This document shows positions 43,178 to 57,911 of a stretch of DNA of 64,000 nt, piece after piece. The notes beneath the pieces were generated by a model that did not search any database, was not told where the DNA came from, and was given only the letters and a program-made list of their open reading frames with translations. The position numbers were made by a program, and so were the translations under genes. How positions within the stretch are numbered: the first letter of the stretch is position 1; every line of letters begins with the position of its first letter. The DNA lies in the NCBI RefSeq assembly GCF_910592395.1, contig NC_088320.1, positions 10,106,001 through 10,170,000 on the forward strand, given 5' to 3'. This DNA comes from Lineus longissimus. Its lineage: Eukaryota; Nemertea; Pilidiophora; Heteronemertea; Lineidae.

Positions 43178-45853
43178 ACGACGGACGCCACGGTATGGGA
43201 TAAGCTCACCTCTGCTAAGAGGTGAGGTAAAAAGGTCTTTGAAGTCTTCACCCAGACTGCATAGTGGACAAACTTTGATCTAAAAGGATACTGGTATTCC
43301 AGAGGAATCAGATCGGACCATACCCAAAAATATGTCTGTTTGCTGTAACTTGATTGTTCTATTTTATGAAAAAAAAGTAAGAAGAGCATATCAGGGGCCA
43401 TCCATGATGGTAGTTCCATCTGAAGAGCAGTTCTTCTGCTTGAGGGCCAAATGATGTGGGCGAACTTTCCGAAGAGCATACTACTGTACATTTTTTACAG
43501 GAAATGTATGTGATGGATGGTCCCTTTCACAAAATTATAAGAATGAAGCAGTGAACATTAACTGCCAAATTATGAAGTTGCAATAATGATACTGATATTT
43601 TTTTATTGATACACGCACTGGTAAAATTATTGCAAGTAACTGAGTATACGAGTATTTGTATACAACGAGTACTATTACATGTACATGCATACTGAACATC
43701 TTGCCTTGGGTCAATTTGACACTAAAAAAGGTCTTTGAAGTCTTCACCCAGACTGCATAGTGGACAAACTTTGATCTAAAAGGATACTGGTATTCCAGAG
43801 GAATCAGATCGGACCATACCCAAAAATATGTCTGTTTGCTGTAACTTGATTGTTCTATTTTATGAAAAAAAAGTAAGAAGAGCATATCAGGGCCCATCCA
43901 TGATGGTAGTTCCATCTGAAGAGCAGTTCTTCTGCTTGAGGGCCAAATGATGTGGGCGAACTTTCCGAAGAGCATACCACTGTACATTTTTTACAGGAAA
44001 TGTATGTGATGGATGGTCCCTTTCACAAAATTATAAGAATGAAGCAGTGAACATTAACTGCCAAATTATGAAGTTGCAATAATGATACTGATATTTGTTT
44101 ATTGATACACGCACTGGTAAAATTATTGCAAGTAACTGAGTATACGAGTATTTGTATACAACGAGTACTATTACATGTACATGCATACTGAACATCTTGC
44201 CTTGGGTCAATTTGACACTAAAAAAGGTCTTTGAAGTCTTCACCCAGACTGCATAGTGGACAAACTTTGATCTAAAAGGATACTGGTATTCCAGAGGAAT
44301 CAGATCGGACCATACCCAAAAATATGTCTGTTTGCTGTAACTTGATTGTTCTATTTTATGAAAAAAAAGTAAGAAGAGCATATCAGGGCCCATCCATGAT
44401 GGTAGTTCCATCTGAAGAGCAGTTCTTCTGCTTGAGGGCCAAATGATGTGGGCGAACTTTCCGAAGAGCATACCACTGTACATTTTTTACAGGAAATGTA
44501 TGTGATGGATGGTCCCTTTCACAAAATTATAAGAATGAAGCAGTGAACATTAACTGCCAAATTATGAAGTTGCAATAATGATACTGATATTTGTTTATTG
44601 ATACACGCACTGGTAAAATTATTGCAAGTAACTGAGTATACGAGTATTTGTATACAACGAGTACTATTACATGTACATGTATACTGAACATCTTGCCTTG
44701 GGTCAATTTGACACTAAAAAAGGTCTTTGAAGTCTTCACCCAGACTGCATAGTGGACAAACTTTGATCTAAAAGGATACTGGTATTCCAGAGGAATCAGA
44801 TCGGACCATACCCAAAAATATGTCTGTTTGCTGTAACTTGATTGTTCTATTTTATGAAAAAAAAGTAAGAAGAGCATATCAGGGCCCATCCATGATGGTA
44901 GTTCCATCTGAAGAGCAGTTCTTCTGCTTGAGGGCCAAATGATGTGGGCGAACTTTCCGAAGAGCATAGTACTGTACATTTTTTACAGGAAATGTATGTG
45001 ATGGATGGTCCCTTTCACAAAATTATAAGAATGAAGCAGTGAACATTAACTGCCAAATTATGAAGTTGCAATAATGATACTGATATTTGTTTATTGATAC
45101 ACGCACTGGTAAAATTATTGCAAGTAACTGAGTATACGAGTATTTGTATACAACGAGTACTATTACATGTACATGCATACTGAACATCTTGCCTTGGGTC
45201 AATTTGACACTAAAAAAGGTCTTTGAAGTCTTCACCCAGACTGCATAGTGGACAAACTTTGATCTAAAAGGATACTGGTATTCCAGAGGAATCAGATCGG
45301 ACCATACCCAAAAATATGTCTGTTTGCTGTAACTTGATTGTTCTATTTTATGAAAAAAAAGTAAGAAGAGCATATCAGGGCCCATCCATGATGGTAGTTC
45401 CATCTGAAGAGCAGTTCTTCTGCTTGAGGGCCAAATAATGTGGGCGAACTTTCCGAAGAGCATACCACTGTACATTTTTTACAGGAAATGTATGTGATGG
45501 ATGGTCCCTTTCACAAAATTATAAGAATGAAGCAGTGAACATTAACTGCCAAATTATGAAGTTGCAATAATGATACTGATATTTGTTTATTGATACACGC
45601 ACTGGTAAAATTATTGCAAGTAACTGAGTATACGAGTATTTGTATACAACGAGTACTATTACATGTACATGCATACTGAACATCTTGCCTTGGGTCAATT
45701 TGACACTAAAAAAGGTCTTTGAAGTCTTCACCCAGACTGCATAGTGGACAAACTTTGATCTAAAAGGATACTGGTATTCCAGAGGAATCAGATCGGACCA
45801 TACCCAAAAATATGTCTGTTTGCTGTAACTTGATTGTTCTATTTTATGAAAAA
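41451..45853. repeat. 496 bp tandem repeat array
   Basis: Units begin with gtaagaagagcatatca at 41451, 41947, 43377, 43873, 44369, 44865 and 45361, a period of exactly 496 bp apart from the interrupted second unit. That unit has an internal deletion near 42033, where cgag joins distant parts, and then an insertion at 42095-43228. Units contain an acatgtacatgtat palindromic stretch. The minus strand has a 150-codon frame in most copies, but its composition and lack of any recognisable domain argue against a gene. Partial units recur beside each RPA copy further right, so this repeat probably derives from the 3' flank of the Helentron. Confidence 0.85.
42095..43228 (+). mobile_element. HINE-like element, third family, with 3' hairpin
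   Basis: It starts tgaaaTGGCCaggGCCAttgtGCTCACCTC and ends in a perfect hairpin, CTCACCTCT-gcta-AGAGGTGAG, at 43205-43226. The hairpin's left arm repeats the 5' end, and its right arm is that end inverted. Three monomers lie inside, with CTCF-like cores at about 42388 (diverged), 42693 and 42994. A (GACGAC) tract at 43125-43185 precedes the end. It lies in the oligo-A of a 496 bp unit (tttgacactaaaaaa). No protein is coded. Confidence 0.65.
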
Positions 45854-47425
45854 TGAAACGGCCAGGGGCCATTGTGCTCACCGTATAGATATTTGGTGCT
45901 TTGTAATTCATCCAGATTAAGACACATTATACATGTATAGTATATAGGTCAAACCAAAGTCGGTATGACATGTGATGTATCGTTGCTTGGAGTAAGTACC
46001 ATAAGAATATCATCAAAAACAAGTCAATAATAAACGAGATATTGCACTTTTTACCTATTTTAGTTTTGGCCTCCTGGTGGCCGAGTTGAGTACCAGATCA
46101 GATCGAAATTCGGTGTCCGAGGTTACATGACGTAGGGAGTCATGTGTATCAAATTTCAAGTTCAAAGCTTTAGTGGTTAAGAAACGTGCCATAGTTACAA
46201 TCAAACGACAAATTTACGCCATTTGACCTCTGTGACCTTGAAAAGCAGGTCAGATCAAAAACTCATATGATATGTGATGTATCCTTGCTAGGAGAACCTA
46301 CCATAAAAATGTTATTGAAAACGAATCACTAAAAATAAGCAAGATATTGCACTTCTTACTTTTTCCATTATGGCCCCCTGGTGGCTGAATTAAGAATCAG
46401 ATCGAGCCAAAATTTGGCATCAGAGGTTATCTGATGTAGGGGGTTATATGCACCAAGTTTTAAGTTCATAGCTTTACTGGTTAAGAAACGTGCCATAGTT
46501 TACACTCTAACGGCCAATTTACGCCATATGACCTCTGTGACCTTGAAAAGTAGGTCAAATTGAAAACCTGTAAGATATGTGATGTATTCTTCCTAAGGGT
46601 ACCTACCATAAAAATTTTATCGAAAACAAGTCACTTATAAGCGAGATATCACACTTTTTAGATTTCCACTTTAGGCCCCCTGGTGGCAAAGTTGAGAATC
46701 AGATCAAACTGAAATTCAGCACCAGAGGCTATGTGATACAGGGGGTTATATGTACCAAGTTTCAAGTTCATAGCTTTAGTGGTTAAGAAACGTGCCATAG
46801 TTTACACTCTAACGGCCAATTTACGCCATATGACCTCTGTGACCTTGAAAAGTAGGTCAAATTGACAACCCCTAAGATATGTGATGTATTCTTCCTAAGG
46901 GTACCTACCATAAAAATGTTATCGAAAACAAGTCACTTATAAGCGAGATATCACACTTTTTAGATTTCCACTTTTGGCCCCCTGGTGGCAAAGTTGAGAA
47001 TCAGATCAAACTGAAATTCAGCACCAGAGGCTATGTGATATAGGGGGTTATATGTACCAAGTTTCAAGTTCATAGCTTTAGTGGTTAAGAAACGTGCCAT
47101 AGTTTACACTCTAACGGCCAATTTACGCCATATGACCTCTGTGACCTTGAAAAGTAGGTCAAATTAAAAACCCGTATGATATAAGATGTATATCTGCTAT
47201 GAGTACCTACAACAAAAGTTTCATCGAAAACAAGTCACTAATAAACGAGATATCACACTTTTTAGATATCCACATTTGGCCCCCTGGTGGCCAAGTAGAG
47301 AATCAGATCGGACAGAAATTTAGTGTCACAGGTCATCTGACCTAGGGGGTCATGTGTACAAAGTTTTAAGTTCATAGGCCTAGCGGTCAAGAAACGTGCC
47401 ACTGTTTTTGAACTAGGATACGACG

Positions 47426-47472
<47 letters not shown>

Positions 47473-47526
47473 ACGACGACGGACGACGGACACTGCGGTA
47501 TTGTATAGACTCCCCTACGGTGAGCC
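45854..47526 (+). mobile_element. HINE-like element of higher-order repeat copy A
   Basis: Same 5' end and 3' end as at 23584, but a diverged 5' block (gtatagatatttggtgc). It has five monomers with CTCF-like cores at 46068, 46372, 46674, 46976 and 47278, and a (GAC) tract of about 15 pure repeats at 47426-47471. It interrupts the A8 run of a 496 bp unit, which resumes at 47532. The fifth monomer makes copy A 283 bp longer than copies B and C. Confidence 0.7.
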
Positions 47527-48155
47527 AAAAAGTAAGAAGAGCATATCAGGGCCCATCCATGATGGTAGTTCCATCTGAAGAGCAGTTCTTCTGCTTGAGG
47601 GCCAAATGATGTGGGCGAACTTTCCGAAGAGCATACCACTGTACATTTTTTACAGGAAATGTATGTGATGGATGGTCCCTTTCACAAAATTATAAGAATG
47701 AAGCAGTGAACATTAACTGCCAAATTATGAAGTTGCAATAATGATACTGATATTTGTTTATTGATACACGCACTGGTAAAATTATTGCAAGTAACTGAGT
47801 ATACCAGTATTTGTATACAACGAGTACTATTACATGTACATGTATACTGAACATCTTGCCTTGGGTCAATTTGACACTAAAAAAGGTCTTTGAAGTCTTC
47901 ACCCAGACTGCATAGTGGACAAACTTTGATCTAAAAGGATACGAGTATTCCAGAGGAATCAGATCGGACCATACCCAAAAATATGTCTGTTTGGTGTAAC
48001 TTGATTGTTCTATTTTATGAAAAAAATTTTTTTTTAATTAAAGGCTCATGAGTCATAAAAGGTTTTGAATAGCATTTATGTGGGTTACAAAAAACAAGAG
48101 ACATTTTTGGGTTTGGTTATGTAGTTACTCTACTGGTGTGAAGGAGATCATGTAG

Positions 48156-49176
48156 TTACTCTACCGGTGTGAGGTCAATGATGGTCTTTGTTAGTTCCTG
48201 GTATACTACTTTAAAGTTGGATTGATAATTGAGAAGAAAGGATACAATATCCTTGTTGGATGGATACAGGTCATTGTGCTGTTCTTGGTTGGCTTCTTTA
48301 ATAGCATTAACTACTTCAGCTAGGCAGTTACGACTGAATGTTAGTTTGTGGGCGCGATGGTTTACAACTTCATTGAAGTTAGCTTCTCCTGTATAAATCT
48401 TCTCGGTTTTCACTGATTTCTGGCACATATGACAGTGTACACATTTTATTTCCAATTCTGGAGTGTACTGGTTGAGAGCACTGCAAGAGGTACATCGGAA
48501 ATGTTTGATGACATCAATTCCGATCAGCTCTGCTTCAATTGTGTTGGTTTGCATTTCCACATAGTTTTGCATAGGTGCAATTGGAGTTATGCCACTTTGT
48601 GGACTTGTTGAGAGATAGAACTTGTTCATGTAATACTTAACAACAACATTTGTCATCTTGTATGTGTTGCCCTTCTGTAATGTCAAAATATGGTTTTCCC
48701 AGGCTGACAATTCAATTAGGCCACTTGCATCAGCAACATATTTATGTTGCAACTTGAGGGACCCAGATGCAGTCATTTTGGTTTGCATCCCATCTTCCTC
48801 CTCCACTACAACTGCTATTATATTAATTTTGCTGTTTGGTGTCAATGATTCAACATCTTTAATGGCTGTGATGAGTTCTGCAGGTGGTTTGCAGGCAAAA
48901 TGAGGTTTATCACCAGAGACAGCAATGACACTTGTATTGGTCAATTTCAAATCAGGTTCATTTGAGAATCTGGAGGGAATGAATGACAGTTTGTTGATTT
49001 GAACAAGTGTTTGTTCTTGGCAGTAATCTATCAATATGTTGTTGAATCTGTCGGGTTGAAACGTGATGACACGCCTATACTTGTCTTCATCTAATTGAAG
49101 CAGAAATGAGATGAAAGTTGACTGACGCAAGACATTGTGAACATATCCTGTATAGGAGTTGAGACTGCTGCTAGGT
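48156..49176 (-). pseudogene. RPA-like terminal exon, copy A (no 5' exons)
   Basis: An open frame of over 330 codons equal to the last exon of the gene at 57912-62123, with the OB-fold part and the C2C2 zinc ribbon intact (reads CHMCQ after the last Cys pair). The duplication joint removes the splice acceptor and all upstream exons. No ATG lies at the front; the first likely start would be internal. I regard it as a gene fragment, not an expressed gene. Confidence 0.7.
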
Positions 49177-49203
49177 AACTTGATTGTTCTATTTTATGAA
49201 AAA

Positions 49204-50473
49204 TGAAACGGCCAGGGGCCATTGTGCTCACCGTATAGATATTTGGTGCTTTGTAATTCATCCAGATTAAGACACATTATACATGTATAGTATATAGGTC
49301 AAACCAAAGTCGGTATGACATGTGATGTATCGTTGCTTGGAGTAAGTACCATAAGAATATCATCAAAAACAAGTCAATAATAAACGAGATATTGCACTTT
49401 TTACCTATTTTAGTTTTGGCCTCCTGGTGGCCGAGTTGAGTACCAGATCAGATCGAAATTCGGTGTCCGAGGTTACATGACGTAGGGAGCCATGTGTATC
49501 AAATTTCAAGTTCAAAGCTTTAGTGGTTAAGAAACGTGCCATAGTTACAATCAAACGACAAATTTACGCCATTTGACCTCTGTGACCTTGAAAAGCAGGT
49601 CAGATCAAAAACTCATATGATATGTGATGTATCCTTGCTAGGAGAACCTACCATAAAAATGTTATTGAAAACGAATCACTAAAAATAAGCAAGATATTGC
49701 ACTTCTTACTTTTTCCATTATGGCCCCCTGGTGGCTGAATTAAGAATCAGATCGAGCCAAAATTTGGCATCAGAGGTTATCTGATGTAGGGGGTTATATG
49801 CACCAAGTTTCAAGTTCATAGCTTTACTGGTTAAGAAACGTGCCATAGTTTACACTCCAACGGCCAATTTACGCCATATGACCTCTGTGACCTTGAAAAG
49901 TAGGTCAAATTGACAACCCCTAAGATATGTGATGTATTCTTCCTAAGGGTACCTACCATAAAAATGTTATCGAAAACAAGTCACTTATAAGCGAGATATC
50001 ACACTTTTTAGATTTCCACTTTTGGCCCCCTGGTGGCAAAGTTGAGAATCAGATCAAACTGAAATTCAGCACCAGAGGCTATGTGATATAGGGGGTTATA
50101 TGTACCAAGTTTCAAGTTCATAGCTTTAGTGGTTAAGAAACGTGCCATAGTTTACACTCTAACGGCCAATTTACGCCATATGACCTCTGTGACCTTGAAA
50201 AGTAGGTCAAATTAAAAACCCGTATGATATAAGATGTATATCTGCTATGAGTACCTACAACAAAAGTTTCATCGAAAACAAGTCACTAATAAACGAGATA
50301 TCACACTTTTTAGATATCCACATTTGGCCCCCTGGTGGCCAAGTAGAGAATCAGATCGGACAGAAATTTAGTGTCACAGGTCATCTGACCTAGGGGGTCA
50401 TGTGTACAAAGTTTTAAGTTCATAGGCCTAGCGGTCAAGAAACGTGCCACTGTTTTTGAACTAGGATACGACG

Positions 50474-50530
<57 letters not shown>

Positions 50531-50592
50531 AACGACGGACGACGACGGACGACGGACACTGCGGTATTGTATAGACTCCCCTACGGTGAGCT
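49204..50592 (+). mobile_element. HINE-like element of higher-order repeat copy B
   Basis: Four monomers instead of five, and a (GAC) tract of about 20 repeats broken by one aac. The 3' end reads ggtgagct, one base off the other copies. Confidence 0.7.
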
Positions 50593-51222
50593 AAAAAGTA
50601 AGAAGAGCATATCAGGGCCCATCCATGATGGTAGTTCCATCTGAAGAGCAGTTCTTTTGCTTGAGGGCCAAATGATGTGGGCGAACTTTCCGAAGAGCAT
50701 ACCACTGTACATTTTTTACAGGAAATGTATGTGATGGATGGTCCCTTTCACAAAATTATAAGAATAAAGCAGTGAACATTAACTGCCAAATTATGAAGTT
50801 GCAATAATGATACTGATATTTGTTTATTGATACACGCACTGGTAAAATTATTGCAAGTAACTGAGTATACCAGTATTTGTATACAACGAGTACTATTACA
50901 TGTACATGTATACTGAACATCTTGCCTTGGGTCAATTTGACACTAAAAAAGGTCTTTGAAGTCTTCACCCAGACTGCATAGTGGACAAACTTTGATCTAA
51001 AAGGATACGAGTATTCCAGAGGAATCAGATCGGACCATACCCAAAAATATGTCTGTTTGCTGTAACTTGATTGTTCTATTTTATGAAAAAATTTCTTTTT
51101 TTCATTAAAGGCTCATGAGTCATAAATGGTTTTGAATAGCATTTATGTGGGTTACAAAAAACAAGAGACATTTTTGGGTTTGGTTATGTAGTTACTCTAC
51201 TGGTGTGAAGGAGATCATGTAG

Positions 51223-52243
51223 TTACTCTACCGGTGTGAGGTCAATGATGGTCTTTGTTAGTTCCTGGTATACTACTTTAAAGTTGGATTGATAATTGAG
51301 AAGAAAGGATACAATATCCTTGTTGGATGGATACAGGTCATTGTGCTGTTCTTGGTTGGCTTCTTTAATAGCATTAACTACTTCAGCTCGGCAGTTACGA
51401 CTGAATGTTAGTTTGTGGGCGCGATGGTTTACAACTTCATTGAAGTTAGCTTCTCCTGTATAAATCTTCTCGGTTTTCACTGATTTCTGGCACATATGAC
51501 AGTGTACACATTTTATTTCCAATTCTGGAGTGTACTGGTTGAGAGCACTGCAAGAGGTACATCGGAAATGTTTGATGACATCAATTCCGATCAGCTCTGC
51601 TTCAATTGTGTTGGTTTGCATTTCCACATAGTTTTGCATAGGTGCAATTGGAGTTATGCCACTTTGTGGACTTGTTGAGAGATAGAACTTGTTCATGTAA
51701 TACTTAACAACAACATTTGTCATCTTGTATGTGTTGCCCTTCTGTAATGTCAAAATATGGTTTTCCCAGGCTGACAATTCAATTAGGCCACTTGCATCAG
51801 CAACATATTTATGTTGCAACTTGAGGGACCCAGATGCAGTCATTTTGGTTTGCATCCCATCTTCCTCCTCCACTACAACTGCTATTATATTAATTTTGCT
51901 GTTTGGTGTCAATGATTCAACATCTTTAATGGCTGTGATGAGTTCTGCAGGTGGTTTGCAGGCAAAATGAGGTTTATCACCAGAGACAGCAATGACACTT
52001 GTATTGGTCAATTTCAAATCAGGTTCATTTGAGAATCTGGAGGGAATGAATGACAGTTTGTTGATTTGAACAAGTGTTTGTTCTTGGCAGTAATCTATCA
52101 ATATGTTGTTGAATCTGTCGGGTTGAAACGTGATGACACGCCTATACTTGTCTTCATCTAATTGAAGCAGAAATGAGATGAAAGTTGACTGACGCAAGAC
52201 ATTGTGAACATATCCTGTATAGGAGTTGAGACTGCTGCTAGGT
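51223..52243 (-). pseudogene. RPA-like terminal exon, copy B
   Basis: Open and nearly identical to copy A, differing by one Leu to Arg change in the SRNC(L/R)AEV motif. It has the same truncated 5' joint and lacks a splice acceptor. Confidence 0.7.
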
Positions 52244-52270
52244 AACTTGATTGTTCTATTTTATGAAAAA

Positions 52271-53540
52271 TGAAACGGCCAGGGGCCATTGTGCTCACCG
52301 TATAGATATTTGGTGCTTTGTAATTCATCCAGATTAAGACACATTATACATGTATAGTATATAGGTCAAACCAAAGTCGGTATGACATGTGATGTATCGT
52401 TGCTTGGAGTAAGTACCATAAGAATATCATCAAAAACAAGTCAATAATAAACGAGATATTGCACTTTTTACCTATTTTAGTTTTGGCCTCCTGGTGGCCG
52501 AGTTGAGTACCAGATCAGATCGAAATTCGGTGTCCGAGGTTACATGACGTAGGGAGCCATGTGTATCAAATTTCAAGTTCAAAGCTTTAGTGGTTAAGAA
52601 ACGTGCCATAGTTACAATCAAACGACAAATTTACGCCATTTGACCTCTGTGACCTTGAAAAGCAGGTCAGATCAAAAACTCATATGATATGTGATGTATC
52701 CTTGCTAGGAGAACCTACCATAAAAATGTTATTGAAAACGAATCACTAAAAATAAGCAAGATATTGCACTTCTTACTTTTTCCATTATGGCCCCCTGGTG
52801 GCTGAATTAAGAATCAGATCAAGCCAAAATTTGGCATCAGAGGTTATCTGATGTAGGGGGTTATATGCACCAAGTTTCAAGTTCATAGCTTTACTGGTTA
52901 AGAAACGTGCCATAGTTTACACTCCAACGGCCAATTTACGCCATATGACCTCTGTGACCTTGAAAAGTAGGTCAAATAGAAAACCCGTAAGATATGTGAT
53001 GTATTCTTCCTAAGGGTACCTACCATAAAAATTTTATCGAAAACAAGTCACTTATAAGCGAGATATCACACTTTTTAGATTTCCACTTTAGGCCCCCTGG
53101 TGGCAAAGTTGAGAATCAGATCAAACTGAAATTCAGCACCAGAGGCTATGTGATACAGGGGGTTATATGTACCAAGTTTCAAGTTCATAGCTTTAGTGGT
53201 TAAGAAACGTGCCATAGTTTACACTCTAACGGCCAATTTACGCCATATGACCTCTGTGACCTTGAAAAGTAGGTCAAATTAAAAACCCGTACGATATAAG
53301 ATGTATATCTGCTATGAGTACCTACAACAAAAGTTTCATCGAAAACAAGTCACTAATAAACGAGATATCACACTTTTTAGATATCCACATTTGGCCCCCT
53401 GGTGGCCAAGTAGAGAATCAGATCGGACAGAAATTTAGTGTCACAGGTCATCTGACCTAGGGGGTCATGTGTACAAAGTTTTAAGTTCATAGGCCTAGCG
53501 GTCAAGAAACGTGCCACTGTTTTTGAACTAGGATACGACG

Positions 53541-53612
<72 letters not shown>

Positions 53613-53674
53613 AACGACGGACGACGACGGACGACGGACACTGCGGTATTGTATAGACTCCCCTACGGTGAGCC
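52271..53674 (+). mobile_element. HINE-like element of higher-order repeat copy C
   Basis: Four monomers. The (GAC) tract is longer than in B by about five repeats and shares its aac interruption, so B and C are sister copies. Confidence 0.7.
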
Positions 53675-54303
53675 AAAAAGTAAGAAGAGCATATCAGGGC
53701 CCATCCATGATGGTAGTTCCATCTGAAGAGCAATTCTTTTGCTCGAGGGCCAAATGATGTGGGCGAACTTTCCGAAGAGCATACCACTGTACATTTTTTA
53801 CAGGAAATGTATGTGATGGATGGTCCCTTTCACAAAATTATAAGAATGAAGCAGTGAACATTAACTGCCAAATTATGAAGTTGCAATAATGATACTGATA
53901 TTTGTTTATTGATACACGCACTGGTAAAATTATTGCAAGTAACTGAGTATACCAGTATTTGTATACAACGAGTACTATTACATGTACATGTATACTGAAC
54001 ATCTTGCCTTGGGTGAATTTGACACTAAAAAAGGTCTTTGAAGTCTTCACCCAGACTGCATAGTGGACAAACTTTGATCTAAAAGGATACGAGTATTCCA
54101 GAGGAATCAGATCGGACCATACCCAAAAATATGTCTGTTTGCTGTAACTTGATTGTTCTATTTTATGAAAAAATTTTTTTTTTCATTAAAGGCTCATGAG
54201 TCATAAATGGTTTTGAATAGCATTTATGTGGGTTACAAAAAACAAGAGACATTTTTGGGTTTGGTTATGTAGTTACTCTACTGGTGTGAAGGAGATCATG
54301 TAG

Positions 54304-55324
54304 TTACTCTACCGGTGTGAGGTCAATGATGGTCTTTGTTAGTTCCTGGTATACTACTTTAAAGTTGGATTGATAATTGAGAAGAAAGGATACAATATCC
54401 TTGTTGGATGGATACAGGTCATTGTGCTGTTCTTGGTTGGCTTCTTTAATAGCATTAACTACTTCAGCTAGGCAGTTACGACTGAATGTTAGTTTGTGGG
54501 CGCGATGGTTTACAACTTCATTGAAGTTACCTTCTCCTGTATAAATCTTCTCGGTTTTCACTGATTTCTGGCTCATATGACAGTGTACACATTTTATTTC
54601 CAATTCTGGAGTGTACTGGTTGAGAGCACTGCAAGAGGTACATCGGAAATGTTTGATGACATCAATTCCGATCAGCTCTGCTTCAATTGTGTTGGTTTGC
54701 ATTTCCACATAGTTTTGCATAGGTGCAATTGGAGTTATGCCACTTTATGGACTTGTTGAGAGATAGAACTTGTTCATGTAATACTTAACAACAACATTTG
54801 TCATCTTGTATGTGTTGCCCTTCTGTAATGTCAAAATATGGTTTTCCCAGGCTGACAATTCAATTAGGCCACTTGCATCAGCAACATATTTATGTTGCAA
54901 CTTGAGGGACCCAGATGCAGTCATTTTGGTTTGCATCCCATCTTCCTCCTCCACTACAACTGCTATTATATTAATTTTGCTGTTTGGTGTCAATGATTCA
55001 ACATCTTTAATGGCTGTGATGAGTTCTGCAGGTGGTTTGCAGGCAAAATGAGGTTTATCACCAGAGACAGCAATGACACTTGTATTGGTCAATTTCAAAT
55101 CAGGTTCATTTGAGAATCTGGAGGGAATGAATGACAGTTTGTTGATTTGAACAAGTGTTTGTTCTTGGCAGTAATCTATCAATATGTTGTTGAATCTGTC
55201 GGGTTGAAACGTGATGACACGCCTATACTTGTCTTCATCTAATTGAAGCAGAAATGAGATGAAAGTTGACTGACGCAAGACATTGTGAACATATCCTGTA
55301 TAGGAGTTGAGACTGCTGCTAGGT
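54304..55324 (-). pseudogene. RPA-like terminal exon, copy C (nonsense)
   Basis: A CAA to TAA change (plus-strand tta at 54745-54747) splits the frame between the OB-fold part and the zinc ribbon. The zinc ribbon reads CHMSQ as in copy D, not CHMCQ as in A and B. The 5' joint is the same as in A and B. Confidence 0.8.
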
Positions 55325-55351
55325 AACTTGATTGTTCTATTTTATGAAAAA

Positions 55352-57282
<1,931 letters not shown>

Positions 57283-57911
57283 AAAAAGTAAGAAGAGCAT
57301 ATCAGGGCCCATCCATGATGGTAGTTCCATCTGAAGAGCAGTTCTTCTGCTTGAGGGCCAAATGATGTGGGCGAACTTTCCGAAGAGCATACCACTGTAC
57401 ATTTTTTACAGGAAATGTATGTGATGGATGGTCCCTTTCACAAAATTATAAGAATGAAGCAGTCAACATTAACTGCCAAATTATGAAGTTGCAATAATGA
57501 TACTGATATTTGTTTATTGATACACGCACTGGTAAAATTATTGCAAGTAACTGAGTATACCAGTATTTGTATACAACGAGTACTATTACATGTACATGTA
57601 TACTGAACATCTTGCCTTGGGTCAATTTGACACTAAAAAAGGTCTTTGAAGTCTTCACCCAGACTGCATAGTGGACAAACTTTGATCTAAAAGGATACGA
57701 GTATTCCAGAGGAATCAGATCGGACCATACCCAAAAATATGTCTGTTTGCTGTAACTTCATTGTTCTATTTTATGAAAAAATTTTTTTTTCAATTAAAGG
57801 CTCATGAGTCATAAAAGGTTTTGAATAGCATTTATGTGGGTTACAAAAAACAAGACACATTTTTGGGTTTGGTTATGTAGTTACTCTACTGGTGTGAAGG
57901 AGATCATGTAG

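Noticed and set aside
43535-45475. Repeated 150-codon minus-strand frame in the 496 bp units
   Set aside because: It persists only because the units are near identical. It is rich in aromatic and hydrophobic residues, has no recognisable domain, and is disrupted where units meet other elements.
48156-49130. Functional single-exon RPA gene in copies A and B
   Set aside because: The frame has no ATG at its front, and the joint removes the splice acceptor present in copy D. Expression would need a new start.
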